A stretch of 29,419 bases of DNA, taken from contig CAYSXY010000025.1 of the NCBI GenBank assembly GCA_964435165.1, forward strand, positions 1 through 29,419. The letters are read 5' to 3'. A program made the translations under genes and the position numbers. The number at the start of each line of letters is the position of its first letter. The stretch's first letter is position 1. The notes beneath the pieces are model-generated. The model was not told where the DNA came from and did no database searches. It saw only the letters and a program-made list of their open reading frames with translations. This DNA is from CAYSXY01 sp964435165 (GTDB lineage: Bacteria; Pseudomonadota; Alphaproteobacteria; Rickettsiales; RI-342). Shown here in pieces: positions 1-8,024 of the stretch.

Positions 1-693
1 ATCAAATTTGGCTGCTCACCGGAAAAGGCCATTATCTGGCTGCAATATGCGAAAGAGCTTGGGCTGGTGCCTGTGGGCGTCTCTTTTCATGTGGGGTCGC
101 AGCAGCTTGATCCCAGCGCGTGGCGTGTGCCGATTCATCAGGCTGCGATGATTTTTGACCGACTGGCAGATGTTGGGATAGAGACATTACGGGTGATGAA
201 TGTGGGCGGAGGATTTCCTGTCTCATACCGAGAGCCTGTACCGCCCATTGAGGAGTATGGCAGGGCGATCGCATCTTATGCGACCGAAGCGTTTGCTGGC
301 GACACACCGCTCATTTACACGGAACCGGGACGTTATATGGTAGGCGATGCCGGGTCTATCGAGGCTGAAGTAGTGCTGGTGACGCCTTGCGAAGAACGCG
401 CCGGATGGCGCTGGGTGTATCTCGATATCGGGCGTTATGGTGGCTTGGTCGAGGAGGACATTGACTATCCGGTGCTGTCGGACTGTGAAGGTGAGACCGG
501 GCCAGTGATTCTGGCCGGGCAGACCTGTGATTCCAATGATGTAATTTACCAGGAGTGTTTCGGTTATCAGTTGCCGCTGGAGTTGCGTCCTGGAGATCGC
601 GTCGTGCTGGCGCATACTGGTGCATACACCACGACATATTCCACGACATTGAATGGATTTCCCGTTTTATCATCGCATTGTGCAGAGGAGTAA
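1..693 (+). CDS. Ornithine/lysine decarboxylase, C-terminal part (5' end outside window)
   Basis: PLP-dependent decarboxylase of the alanine-racemase-fold (group IV) family, which makes putrescine or cadaverine from ornithine or lysine. Only about 230 residues are in the window; the family is usually about 380-400, so the N-terminal part with the PLP lysine lies upstream. Visible family marks are KFGCSPEKA at the left edge, the HVGSQ strand, the glycine loop GGGFP, the phosphate-binding EPGRY segment, the substrate-site CDSNDV motif, and GAYTTTY near the end. Ornithine versus lysine specificity cannot be settled from this fragment; many alphaproteobacterial members accept both. The last codons contain the AGAGGAG ribosome-binding site of the next gene, which starts 5 bases after this stop, so the two are very probably co-transcribed. 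Confidence 0.9.
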   Translation: MKFGCSPEKAIIWLQYAKELGLVPVGVSFHVGSQQLDPSAWRVPIHQAAMIFDRLADVGIETLRVMNVGGGFPVSYREPVPPIEEYGRAIASYATEAFAGDTPLIYTEPGRYMVGDAGSIEAEVVLVTPCEERAGWRWVYLDIGRYGGLVEEDIDYPVLSDCEGETGPVILAGQTCDSNDVIYQECFGYQLPLELRPGDRVVLAHTGAYTTTYSTTLNGFPVLSSHCAEE

Positions 694-698
694 CGTCG

Positions 699-1304
699 AT
701 GCCGAACCCTTCTATTTATCCTGACTCGTTTGTGAGTGCCTGCCTTCGGGACGCGGACAGCCAGATTATAGGCATGTTACCCACCCATTTGGATATTGTG
801 AAAACACACGCTGATGGTTGTGGCATGGGTATCTTTGCGCGGCGGCCATTTATGCGTGGTGAATTGGTTGGAGCTTTTCTGGCAGAAAAGGTGGGAGATG
901 TTATTCAGCACAGCCTTCAGCGTGGCGCTGGAGATTATCTGCATGATCCGTATTTTGTCGGGTATCTGCTTCATAGCTGTAATCCGAATGTGATTGTGGA
1001 TATGCATCAGCAGCGCGTCTATTGTATTCAGGATATCGAGGCCGGGATGCCCTTAACCATGGATTATGCGAGTACGGAAGATACGTTGTTTGCGCAATTT
1101 CATTGCCAATGCGGGGCGCCAAACTGTCGGGGTTGGGTGACTGGCCGATATGAGGGGGTGAATGCGGAGGGCAAGGCTTATCTTGCTACACATGCGCCGA
1201 TGTCGCTTTCTCACCGTGTGCTTGCCGAAGGCTTTATGTATGATCCGTTGCTGCATGACGGGCAGCATATCAATGGGCATTCACTCGTGGATCATCAGGA
1301 ATAA
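699..1304 (+). CDS. SET-domain protein (putative protein-lysine methyltransferase)
   Basis: A 201-residue protein with the hallmarks of a SET domain: GMGIFA at residues 42-47 (S-adenosylmethionine-binding start of the domain), HSCNPN at 92-97 (the NHxCxPN pseudoknot motif), DY at 122-123, and a post-SET-like cysteine group C136, C138, C143. SET proteins transfer methyl groups to protein lysines; bacterial members are mostly uncharacterised. The ATG at 699 was chosen over an upstream in-frame start at 555 because AGAGGAG lies 8 bases before it and the longer version would overlap the decarboxylase by 139 bases. The tight spacing behind the decarboxylase suggests translational coupling and a linked role. 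A cytosolic location is inferred from the absence of a signal peptide or membrane segment. The substrate is unknown. Confidence 0.85.
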   Translation: MPNPSIYPDSFVSACLRDADSQIIGMLPTHLDIVKTHADGCGMGIFARRPFMRGELVGAFLAEKVGDVIQHSLQRGAGDYLHDPYFVGYLLHSCNPNVIVDMHQQRVYCIQDIEAGMPLTMDYASTEDTLFAQFHCQCGAPNCRGWVTGRYEGVNAEGKAYLATHAPMSLSHRVLAEGFMYDPLLHDGQHINGHSLVDHQE

Positions 1305-1315
1305 TTATGACATGC

Positions 1316-3157
1316 CTATTGTGTTTTTAAGCTTGTGGCTTTGGATTCGTCCCACCACCAGGTGTCAGGAAAGCCAAGTTTGTAGCGCGGGCGTGTCTCC
1401 GGCTGGCCGAACTTATCCCAGTAAATGATGCGGAATTTGCCTAAATGCCAATGCGGTACATTATAGTATCCGTAGGATAGTACGCGATCCAGTGCCCGGC
1501 AGGCGGTGATGAGCTCATCGCGGCTGCCCGCGTTAATGAGTGATTCGACCATCTGATCGATCGCCGGGTGGCTGATGCCGGCGTAGTTGCGGCTGCCTTC
1601 CACCTGAGCCGTTGACGAGTGCCAGTAATTCATCTGCTCGTTACCGGGGGAGAGGGATTGGCCATAGATGGTAGCGATCATGTCGAAATCAAATTGCTCG
1701 ACGCGCTTTTGATACTGGGCATCGTCGACAATGCGGATATTCCCCTGAATGCCGAGCTTTGCCAGATTGTCGAGATAGGGCGCGACGACTCGCTCAAACG
1801 TCTTGCTGTTGAGTAGAAACTCAATGGTGAAGGGTTTGTCCGGGCTGCTTTCATGCACTAATTGTTTGTTCTGGATCGTCCAGCCTGCGTCGCGCAACAA
1901 TTCGCGCGCCTGGAGTAACTGCTCACGGTTGCGTCCGCTGCCATCCGTCACCGGAAGCGAAAACGGGGTGCTGAATACCTCTTCAGGGAGTTGCTCTTTA
2001 TATGGTTCAAGCAAAGCTAGCTCTGCCTGGGAAGGAGGTTCATGGGCGGCGCAGTCCGAATTATCAAAATAGCCGATCGTGCGCGTGTAGGCGTCGTGGA
2101 AGAGGTGTTTGTTGGCCCATTCAAAGTCATAGGCCAGGGTGAGCGCTTTGCGTACCCGTGGATCACTGAATTTATCGCGGCGGGTATTGAACCAAAAACC
2201 CTGAGTGCCGGCAGGCAGGCCGTGTGAGACCATTTCTTTTTTCAAGGTGCCATTTTTGATGGCATCTGTTTCATAGGCGGTGGCCCAGATACGGGCGATG
2301 TTCTCCTGACGAAAATCGAATTCCCCGGCTTTAAGCGCTTCGACCACCACGGACTCATCACGATAATAATCATAACGGATACGGTCGAAATTATAATGAC
2401 CGCGATTGACCGGCAGGTCTTTACCCCAATAATCATCTGCTCGTTCATAGACAATCGACGTTCCAGGTTTGACTTCAGCAATGCGATACGGTCCGCTGCC
2501 GAGAGGTGGAGTCAGGGTCGGTTCATCAAATGCCTGTTTGCCTTCTTCGGTTCCATAATAATGAGCGGGAAGGATAGGAATTTGCCCCAAAATCAATGCC
2601 AGTTCACGATTATTGCCATGCTTGAAGTTGAAACGCACAGTACGCTCATCACGCGCTTCTACCGTTTCGACATCGGCATAATAGGTGCGGTAATGCGGCA
2701 AGCCATGTTCCATTAAGGCATTGAAGGTGAAAACGACATCTTTCGCCGTGACGGGCGTGCCGTCATGCCATGTTGCCTCGGGTCTTAAGACGAATTCTAC
2801 CCATTCATTGCTATCAGGCCGGGTGACGGATGCGGCCAGCAGGCCATATTCACTCGATGGTTCGTCACCGCTGGAGACCAGAAGACTATCATAGAGATAG
2901 CGCGTTCCCGCTGCAGCATCGCCGCGCAGAATAAAAGGGTTCAGGCTGTCGAAGCTGCCGATGGCGGCCAGTGTGATGCCTCCGCCTTTTGGAGCTTTCG
3001 GATTGGTATAGTCAAAATGGGTAAAGTTCTCCGGATATTTGAGGCTACCGAACAATGACAAACCATGGGCAGTGGTGGTTTGCTCGGCGGCATGGGTATA
3101 TGCCGCGCTCAATGCGACGGCGATGCACAGGACGAGCCGTAAGAGTATCTGGCGCAT
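1316..3157 (-). CDS. YejA-like periplasmic peptide-binding protein (ABC transporter, family 5)
   Basis: A 613-residue extracellular solute-binding protein of family 5, closest by eye to the YejA branch (microcin C / oligopeptide uptake): after the signal peptide it has HGLSLFGSLKYPENFTHFDY and then the NPKAPKGG segment typical of that branch. Residues 1-24 form a signal peptide (hydrophobic core after MRQILLR, likely cleaved after THA). The start at 3157 is preferred over the longer frame from 3217 because it begins the signal peptide and has AAGGA just upstream. The gene starts 7 bases after the SPFH gene ends, so it is the last gene of that operon. The usual permease and ATPase partners (yejB, yejE, yejF) are absent here. 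Its end faces the SET gene across 11 bases, with no obvious hairpin terminator between them. Confidence 0.85.
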   Translation of the reverse strand: MRQILLRLVLCIAVALSAAYTHAAEQTTTAHGLSLFGSLKYPENFTHFDYTNPKAPKGGGITLAAIGSFDSLNPFILRGDAAAGTRYLYDSLLVSSGDEPSSEYGLLAASVTRPDSNEWVEFVLRPEATWHDGTPVTAKDVVFTFNALMEHGLPHYRTYYADVETVEARDERTVRFNFKHGNNRELALILGQIPILPAHYYGTEEGKQAFDEPTLTPPLGSGPYRIAEVKPGTSIVYERADDYWGKDLPVNRGHYNFDRIRYDYYRDESVVVEALKAGEFDFRQENIARIWATAYETDAIKNGTLKKEMVSHGLPAGTQGFWFNTRRDKFSDPRVRKALTLAYDFEWANKHLFHDAYTRTIGYFDNSDCAAHEPPSQAELALLEPYKEQLPEEVFSTPFSLPVTDGSGRNREQLLQARELLRDAGWTIQNKQLVHESSPDKPFTIEFLLNSKTFERVVAPYLDNLAKLGIQGNIRIVDDAQYQKRVEQFDFDMIATIYGQSLSPGNEQMNYWHSSTAQVEGSRNYAGISHPAIDQMVESLINAGSRDELITACRALDRVLSYGYYNVPHWHLGKFRIIYWDKFGQPETRPRYKLGFPDTWWWDESKATSLKTQ

Positions 3158-3164
3158 TATTGAT

Positions 3165-4127
3165 CTATCCTTGCCATGGTTTGGGTGGGGTTGATGCGCT
3201 GCGAGCGCCGACGTCACTGCGAATGGTATCGAAGACAGTCAGAGCCTGCGCGACCATCGACCCAGCATCGTTCGCATTGGCCGGGAGCAGGACGGTGGTA
3301 CTTTCTTTGGCCAGTTTGCCAAAAGCATCGACATATTTCTCGGCGATTTTGAGTGCTACAGCTTCTTCGCCGCCCTGGGCAATGATGGCTTGCGCCACTT
3401 TTTGAATGCCCTCTGCCGTGGCATCGGCGACCGAGCGAATGGCTTCGGCTTCCCCTTTGGCACGGTTGATCTGATCGGTCATGGCGCCTTCGGATTCCAG
3501 CACAACTTCCTGTTTATCGGCCTCGGCAATGTTGATTTGCGCCTGACGCTTTCCTTCCGATTCGAGAATTTCTGCCCGTTTGCGGCGTTCGGCAGCTACT
3601 TGTAATTCCATCGCTTCCAGCACGGTGCGCGGCGGGTTGATGTCGCGAATTTCATAGCGCATACATTGAATGCCCCAGGTGCTGGCGGCTTCATTAATAG
3701 CGTTGACGATATTGGCGTTGAGCATTTCGCGTTCCTCAAAGGTCTGGTCAAGTGTGAGCTTGCCGATTTCCGAACGCATGGTGGTTTGTGCCAACTGGCT
3801 GACGGCATAAATAGGATTATCCACCCCATAAGCTGCCGCCACCGGGTCGATAATACGGACGTAAATGACACCATCCATGATCAGCGCGACATTATCGCGG
3901 GTGATAGCCGATTGCTCCGGCACATCAATGGCGCGCTCCTTCAGGTGATATTTGTAGGAAATGCGCTCGTAAATCGGAATCAACAGACGCAGGCCCGGCT
4001 CCAGCGTGCGGTCATATTTCCCGAAACGCTCGACAATCCAGGCCGATTGCTGTGGCACGACTTTGTAGGTCATCCACGCCAGGGCGGCGAGGATGATCCC
4101 AAGGGCAATCAACGCAGGTAATTCCAT
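3165..4127 (-). CDS. SPFH/stomatin-family membrane protein (QmcA-like)
   Basis: A 320-residue SPFH (band 7) protein. Residues 2-24 form one N-terminal membrane segment, followed by the SPFH core (VPQQSAWIVERFGKY, then the LKERAIDVPEQ and TRDNV segments). An alanine/glutamate-rich coiled coil follows (about 180-250, including AAERRKRAEILESEGKRQ), as in bacterial paraslipin/QmcA proteins. Such proteins oligomerise in the inner membrane and are linked to membrane microdomains and protease control. Its gene follows an NfeD gene by 21 bases; NfeD-SPFH pairs are a well-known conserved arrangement, which supports both calls. Typical family length is about 300-330. Confidence 0.93.
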   Translation of the reverse strand: MELPALIALGIILAALAWMTYKVVPQQSAWIVERFGKYDRTLEPGLRLLIPIYERISYKYHLKERAIDVPEQSAITRDNVALIMDGVIYVRIIDPVAAAYGVDNPIYAVSQLAQTTMRSEIGKLTLDQTFEEREMLNANIVNAINEAASTWGIQCMRYEIRDINPPRTVLEAMELQVAAERRKRAEILESEGKRQAQINIAEADKQEVVLESEGAMTDQINRAKGEAEAIRSVADATAEGIQKVAQAIIAQGGEEAVALKIAEKYVDAFGKLAKESTTVLLPANANDAGSMVAQALTVFDTIRSDVGARSASTPPKPWQG

Positions 4128-4148
4128 GACTTGTCTCCTGATTGTCGG

Positions 4149-4682
4149 TTATTTTTCTGTGATGGCGTCTGTTTGGTCTGATTCCTCGCCAGAGGGAGGA
4201 TCATCATTGGCGCGCACAATAAGAATGTTGCCGGCAATACCTGTAATGGTCACGCCGGTGCCTTTCGACAGTGTCTCCCGGCTGCTCTGCTCATCAAGCC
4301 TGGCCTGCATGATGGTGCCTGACCAGCGCACCTGCCCGCCATCCTGCCTATTAAGTTCCGTCGATGAAATTTTGCCCGTGGTGCCGACGATGTTGCGATA
4401 GGTCACACCGCTGCTGGGTTCTGCGCCGAATCGTTTAAGAGGTTTCCACAATATGGCGGCCCAGATGCCGGTCAGTACCAGAAACGTGCCGATTTGCAGG
4501 AGATAATCCGTTTCGGCATACAGGCCGATGCCAGTTAAAATACCGACGGAAAGGGCCGCGAGTCCGGCAAAGAGCAACCCCATGCCAGGAAAAAGCAGCA
4601 TTTCGGCCAGAATCAGCGATGCACCCAAGATGAGCCAGAGATAGGTGCTATGAATGGTGATGATGTCGGTGAATGTATCCAT
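4149..4682 (-). CDS. NfeD-family membrane protein
   Basis: A 177-residue NfeD-like protein, the usual partner of SPFH/stomatin proteins. The N-terminal half is strongly hydrophobic with about three membrane segments (around residues 10-30, 35-55 and 60-80). The C-terminal half has the small beta-barrel (OB-fold) character of NfeD, from about GVTYRNIVGTTGKI through VTITGIAGNILIV. The start at 4682 is chosen because GGGAGG lies about 9 bases upstream and the longer frame (from 4808) would run back through the end of the cytochrome gene with a non-membrane extension. It precedes the SPFH gene on the same strand by 21 bases and follows the cytochrome c gene by 37 bases. Confidence 0.87.
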   Translation of the reverse strand: MDTFTDIITIHSTYLWLILGASLILAEMLLFPGMGLLFAGLAALSVGILTGIGLYAETDYLLQIGTFLVLTGIWAAILWKPLKRFGAEPSSGVTYRNIVGTTGKISSTELNRQDGGQVRWSGTIMQARLDEQSSRETLSKGTGVTITGIAGNILIVRANDDPPSGEESDQTDAITEK

Positions 4683-4719
4683 CGCGTGAAGCCTCCCCTC
4701 TTCACTGCACGGAGAAATA

Positions 4720-5286
4720 TCAGGGCAGTGGTGCGGGATTATCGCTTTGTGCGCGCAGGTAAGCGATGACATTGGCGTTATCCTGATTCTTTTTCTTAAA
4801 CCCGGCATAAGTCATTTTGGTGCCTTTGGCGTAATCACGCGGACGCTTGAGGAAATAGAACAAATTTTCGTAGGTCCACACACCTTCCATCCCAGCTAAA
4901 ACGCTGGAGTAATTAAAATCAGCATGGTGGGCTTTCTCCATGCCAACAACATCCCATAAATTCGGCCCCACTTTATGTTTGCCACCTTTATCAACTCCAT
5001 GGCACGAAGCGCATTGTCGTTTATAGAGCTTTTCTCCGGCGGCAGGGTCAGCCACGCTCATCAGCGCCACAATATCGATCACTTCAACTTCTTCTTCCAC
5101 TGGCGTGATGTCACTATCCCCAATGGCTACGTCAATCTGGTATCCGCGTTTCATCTCGGCACTTTCGGGATGGCCGCTATGCATGCCACCATAATACAGT
5201 ACGTCTGCAACGGTGCCTACAATCATGGCAATCAGCCCGGCGAGTAAAACAGAAGCGGCAAATTTATTGAGTTCCAGACCTGACAT
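4720..5286 (-). CDS. Membrane-anchored cytochrome c (CycM-like)
   Basis: A 188-residue class I cytochrome c tethered by an N-terminal hydrophobic helix (about residues 9-31) that looks uncleaved. The heme-attachment motif CASCH is at 92-96 and the distal methionine is probably M158 (GTKMTY). Layout and length match the CycM / membrane cytochrome c-552 family of alphaproteobacteria, which carries electrons from the bc1 complex to the aa3 oxidase at the periplasmic face. In many alphaproteobacteria cycM sits next to kdsB; here kdsB is divergent with a HIT gene between them. A GGGG-type ribosome-binding sequence precedes the ATG. The acidic stretch at about 58-72 is a flexible linker between anchor and heme domain. 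Confidence 0.92.
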   Translation of the reverse strand: MSGLELNKFAASVLLAGLIAMIVGTVADVLYYGGMHSGHPESAEMKRGYQIDVAIGDSDITPVEEEVEVIDIVALMSVADPAAGEKLYKRQCASCHGVDKGGKHKVGPNLWDVVGMEKAHHADFNYSSVLAGMEGVWTYENLFYFLKRPRDYAKGTKMTYAGFKKKNQDNANVIAYLRAQSDNPAPLP

Positions 5287-5428
5287 AATCCCCTCTGAGG
5301 TAGTCTCACAGCAATTGATGGAAATAAGGCGCTTGATAAATAACGCGTGCAGGCGCTAGGTTAAAGCGTTTTTTCACATTAGCGATGAATTCACACGATT
5401 CGCTGTCTAATTTATTGGATGTATCGGG
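5287..5428. other. Divergent intergenic region between cytochrome c and HIT genes
   Basis: 142 bases between the start of the minus-strand cytochrome gene and the plus-strand HIT gene. Promoters for both directions should lie here, but I see no convincing -35/-10 pair and no RNA gene. The HIT start lacks a clear ribosome-binding site. Confidence 0.5.
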
Positions 5429-5893
5429 ATGTTGACACATGCAGCTGCAGATGAGGGCGGCTCTGAGCACGCAGAGCTGGATAGCCGCCTTGCACGTGAC
5501 AGCATTGAAATGGGCGCATTGCCACTGTGTCAGGTTCGGCTGATGGATGCGAAGGAATTTCCCTGGGTGATATTGGTGCCTCAGCGCCCTCAGCTTCGTG
5601 AAATTATTGATTTGCCTCGTGAAGATCGATTTCAGCTTATGGATGAAATCGCCGGGGTAAGCGAGGCGATGCAGTGTTGTTTTGCTCCCGATAAGCTGAA
5701 TATAGCGGCGCTCGGTAATATTGTATCGCAATTACATATCCATGTGATTGCGCGGTATGAGTCGGATCGTGCCTGGCCGTCACCCGTCTGGGGTGCGTCG
5801 TTAACGCCGATGAGTGCTCAGAACCGGCATGACAGAATCAGCGCGATATTTCCGCATTTAGCTGCATTGTCAGGCTGGAGGCTGCCCGCATGA
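5429..5893 (+). CDS. HIT-family protein
   Basis: A 154-residue histidine-triad-like protein, matching a bacterial HIT subgroup with the pattern 'LPLCxVxLMD...FPW...LVPxR' early and 'QLHIHVIAR...WPxPVWG' late. The histidines H103 and H105 are present, but the third histidine of the classical HxHxH triad is not at its usual place (I107), and the H seen in many subgroup members after the second one is V106. HIT proteins hydrolyse or transfer nucleotide phosphoesters; the substrate here is unknown. The 4-base ATGA overlap with kdsB shows co-transcription and coupled translation. The start is uncertain because no strong ribosome-binding site precedes 5429, but ELDSRLARD at residues 16-24 is where family homology begins. 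Confidence 0.82.
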   Translation: MLTHAAADEGGSEHAELDSRLARDSIEMGALPLCQVRLMDAKEFPWVILVPQRPQLREIIDLPREDRFQLMDEIAGVSEAMQCCFAPDKLNIAALGNIVSQLHIHVIARYESDRAWPSPVWGASLTPMSAQNRHDRISAIFPHLAALSGWRLPA

Positions 5894-6672
5894 ATGACAT
5901 TGTGATCGTTATTCCGGCGCGCATGGCGTCGAGCCGCCTGCCGGGCAAACCGCTGGCAGATATCCATGGAGAGCCGATGATCGTCCATGTCTGGCGCCGG
6001 GCGATGGAAGCGGAGCTTGGTGAGGTAATTGTTGCCTGCGCCGAGCAGGAAATCGCTGATGCTGTGGCAGATGCTGGAGGGTGTGCCGTATTGACGCGTG
6101 CCGATCATCCTTCCGGTTCGGATCGCGTATGGGAGGCGGTTCAGCAGGCAGCCCCGGAAGCGGAGATAGTCATCAATTTGCAGGGCGATCTGCCAACATT
6201 AAGGCCGGAGGCAGTGCATGCTGTCCTGCAACCTTTGCAGCGAAATCCGGATGTGGATATTGCCACGCTGGCGGTGCGGATTACGGATAGTCAGGATGTT
6301 GCCAACCCGAATATTGTGAAAATAGCCATGCATGCGGTGGATGGTCAGGCGCGCGCCCTTTATTTCAGCCGGGCACCGATTCCGTTTGATAGCAGGCAGC
6401 TTGGCATGCTACCGGTGAATGGTGTCGATATGTCTGTGCCCTATTATCACCATATCGGCATTTATGCCTATCGGCGAGATGCGCTCGCACGGTTTGTGTC
6501 GCTGCCACCCGGAGGGCTTGAGCAACGTGAGCGACTGGAGCAGTTGCGCGCCATGGAGGCCGGCATGCGCATCGATGTGGCGGTTGTCGATGACATGCCA
6601 CTGGGCGTTGACACGCCTGAGGATTTAGAAAAAGCGCGGCATATGCTGGCAGATGCCTGTGTGCTGTCATAG
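5890..6672 (+). CDS. kdsB: 3-deoxy-manno-octulosonate cytidylyltransferase (CMP-Kdo synthetase)
   Basis: A 260-residue KdsB. It activates Kdo with CTP for lipopolysaccharide inner-core synthesis in the cytoplasm. The N-terminal IPARMASSRLPGKPL motif (about residues 8-22) is the nucleotide-binding signature, followed by HPSGSDRVWEA, the NLQGDLP metal-binding segment, and YFSRAPIPF in the C-terminal half, all in family order. The length matches the family (about 245-260). It overlaps the HIT stop by 4 bases (ATGA). The gene implies a Gram-negative outer membrane with LPS. In many alphaproteobacteria the next gene is pheA; here it is an adenosine kinase. Confidence 0.97.
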   Translation: MNDIVIVIPARMASSRLPGKPLADIHGEPMIVHVWRRAMEAELGEVIVACAEQEIADAVADAGGCAVLTRADHPSGSDRVWEAVQQAAPEAEIVINLQGDLPTLRPEAVHAVLQPLQRNPDVDIATLAVRITDSQDVANPNIVKIAMHAVDGQARALYFSRAPIPFDSRQLGMLPVNGVDMSVPYYHHIGIYAYRRDALARFVSLPPGGLEQRERLEQLRAMEAGMRIDVAVVDDMPLGVDTPEDLEKARHMLADACVLS

Positions 6673-6704
6673 CCATACCACTTCACAATGATAAGGATTC
6701 GATC

Positions 6705-7688
6705 ATGACCAAACCCCTCCATGTCACCGGCATTGGTAATGCCATTGTTGATATATTGGCGCATACCCCTGATGAGTTCATTGAGCGTGAAGGATTGGAG
6801 AAAGGGGCGATGATGCTGGTGAGTGCTGATCGCAGTCAGGCATTGTATGATAAGGTGGGATCAACAACGGAATCATCCGGCGGATCGGTCGCCAATTCGC
6901 TGGCGGGTCTCGCCGGGCTGGGTGCCAAGACGGCCTTTATCGGTAAGGTTTATGACGATCAATTGGGGCGGATCTTTCGCCATGATCTGACGTCTATCGG
7001 TGTGCGTTTCGATACGCTGGCAGCGACGGAGGGTGAGCCAACCGCTACCTGCCTGATTTGCGTGACGCCTGATGCGCAGCGTACGATGAATACGTTTCTT
7101 GGCGCCTGTTCATCTATTCGCGAAAGCGATATTGATGAAAATCTGATTGCCCAGAGCGAAGTGCTTTATATTGAGGGGTATCTATGGGATGAGCCGGAAA
7201 CCAAAGACGCACTGCGTTATGCGATGAAGGTGGCACAGCAGGCAGATACGAAGGTGGCGTTGTCATTATCCGATACATTCTGTGTAGACCGCCACCGTGA
7301 TGAATTTCTGCTGCTGGCGATGGATCATGTGGATATCCTCTTTGCCAATGAAGGTGAAGCGAAAGCGTTAGTGCAGACCGAATCTTTCTCCAAGGCAAAA
7401 AAGATGATTCGCAGTTGGGTGGAGCTTGCTGCACTCACGCGCGGAGCCGGTGGTTCGGTGTTGCTTAATGGTGATGATGAGGTCGCCGTACATGCCGAAG
7501 TGCATGGTGAGGTGGTGGATACGACCGGTGCAGGTGATTTATACGCTGCCGGGGTGCTCTATGGGCTGACGCATGGCTATGATCTGGAGCAGTGTGGCCA
7601 TTTAGGCTCGAAATTAGCCGGACATATTATCACACAAATGGGTGCGCGTTCGCAGGAGCCACTGGATGAGGTGGTCCGTGCTGCGTGA
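6705..7688 (+). CDS. Adenosine kinase (PfkB-family carbohydrate kinase)
   Basis: A 327-residue ribokinase/PfkB-family kinase. The SSGGSVANSLAGLAGLG segment (about 57-75) and the second PfkB signature DTTGAGD (272-278, catalytic base D278) are both present. The start GIGNAIVDIL and the overall spacing match alphaproteobacterial adenosine kinases, which phosphorylate adenosine to AMP for purine salvage. A related sugar or nucleoside substrate cannot be excluded by reading alone. AAGGA lies just before the ATG, and the gene follows kdsB by 32 bases, so it is probably in the same operon. A perfect 8-bp inverted repeat covers its stop codon (7683-7704). Confidence 0.9.
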   Translation: MTKPLHVTGIGNAIVDILAHTPDEFIEREGLEKGAMMLVSADRSQALYDKVGSTTESSGGSVANSLAGLAGLGAKTAFIGKVYDDQLGRIFRHDLTSIGVRFDTLAATEGEPTATCLICVTPDAQRTMNTFLGACSSIRESDIDENLIAQSEVLYIEGYLWDEPETKDALRYAMKVAQQADTKVALSLSDTFCVDRHRDEFLLLAMDHVDILFANEGEAKALVQTESFSKAKKMIRSWVELAALTRGAGGSVLLNGDDEVAVHAEVHGEVVDTTGAGDLYAAGVLYGLTHGYDLEQCGHLGSKLAGHIITQMGARSQEPLDEVVRAA

Positions 7689-7704
7689 ATGATGCGATTC
7701 ACGC
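7683..7704 (+). terminator. Hairpin spanning the adenosine kinase stop codon
   Basis: Perfect inverted repeat GCGTGAAT / ATTCACGC with the 6-base loop GATGCG; the stop TGA lies in the left arm. No T-run follows, so it may be a weak or Rho-assisted terminator, or an mRNA-stabilising structure, rather than a classical intrinsic terminator. Confidence 0.4.
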
Positions 7705-7760
7705 TTGCATCGGCTATCTAAATCTTGTTATGACATATCTATACTAACACTATAGATTGT

Positions 7761-8024
7761 ATGGTGGCGATGCGATTACGTCAGTCCTCCTCATTCACTA
7801 CGTTAGAGACAGAGTTGCAGCGTCTGAAGCGGCAAAATCGTGTGTTGCAGCTTGAGCGGCAATGTCGCGACATTGCGCAGGAAAACAACCAGCTGCGCGA
7901 TGATTTGTTTGCCGATATCATTGAGGAAATTGACTCCGCCCTGCAGCATGCCAAGAGCGTTTCACCCGCTAACAAGCCACATTCGGCGTTGCGCCTGGTT
8001 TATAGCAGGCTGGAAGAGGCGTGA
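7761..8024 (+). CDS. Small coiled-coil protein of unknown function
   Basis: An 87-residue protein I do not recognise. Residues about 14-60 are rich in L, E, Q, R and K with heptad-like leucine spacing (LETELQRLKRQNRVLQLERQ), which predicts a coiled coil; there is no signal peptide or membrane helix. The stop overlaps the GTG start of the AmpG-like permease by 4 bases (GTGA), good evidence that it is a real gene and translationally coupled to the permease. An alternative in-frame start is ATG 7770. No strong ribosome-binding site precedes either start. Confidence 0.6.
   Translation: MVAMRLRQSSSFTTLETELQRLKRQNRVLQLERQCRDIAQENNQLRDDLFADIIEEIDSALQHAKSVSPANKPHSALRLVYSRLEEA

Noticed and set aside
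5306..5731. 141-residue minus-strand open frame opposite the HIT gene
   Set aside because: It has no family features and overlaps a HIT gene with recognisable motifs and a coupled kdsB overlap.
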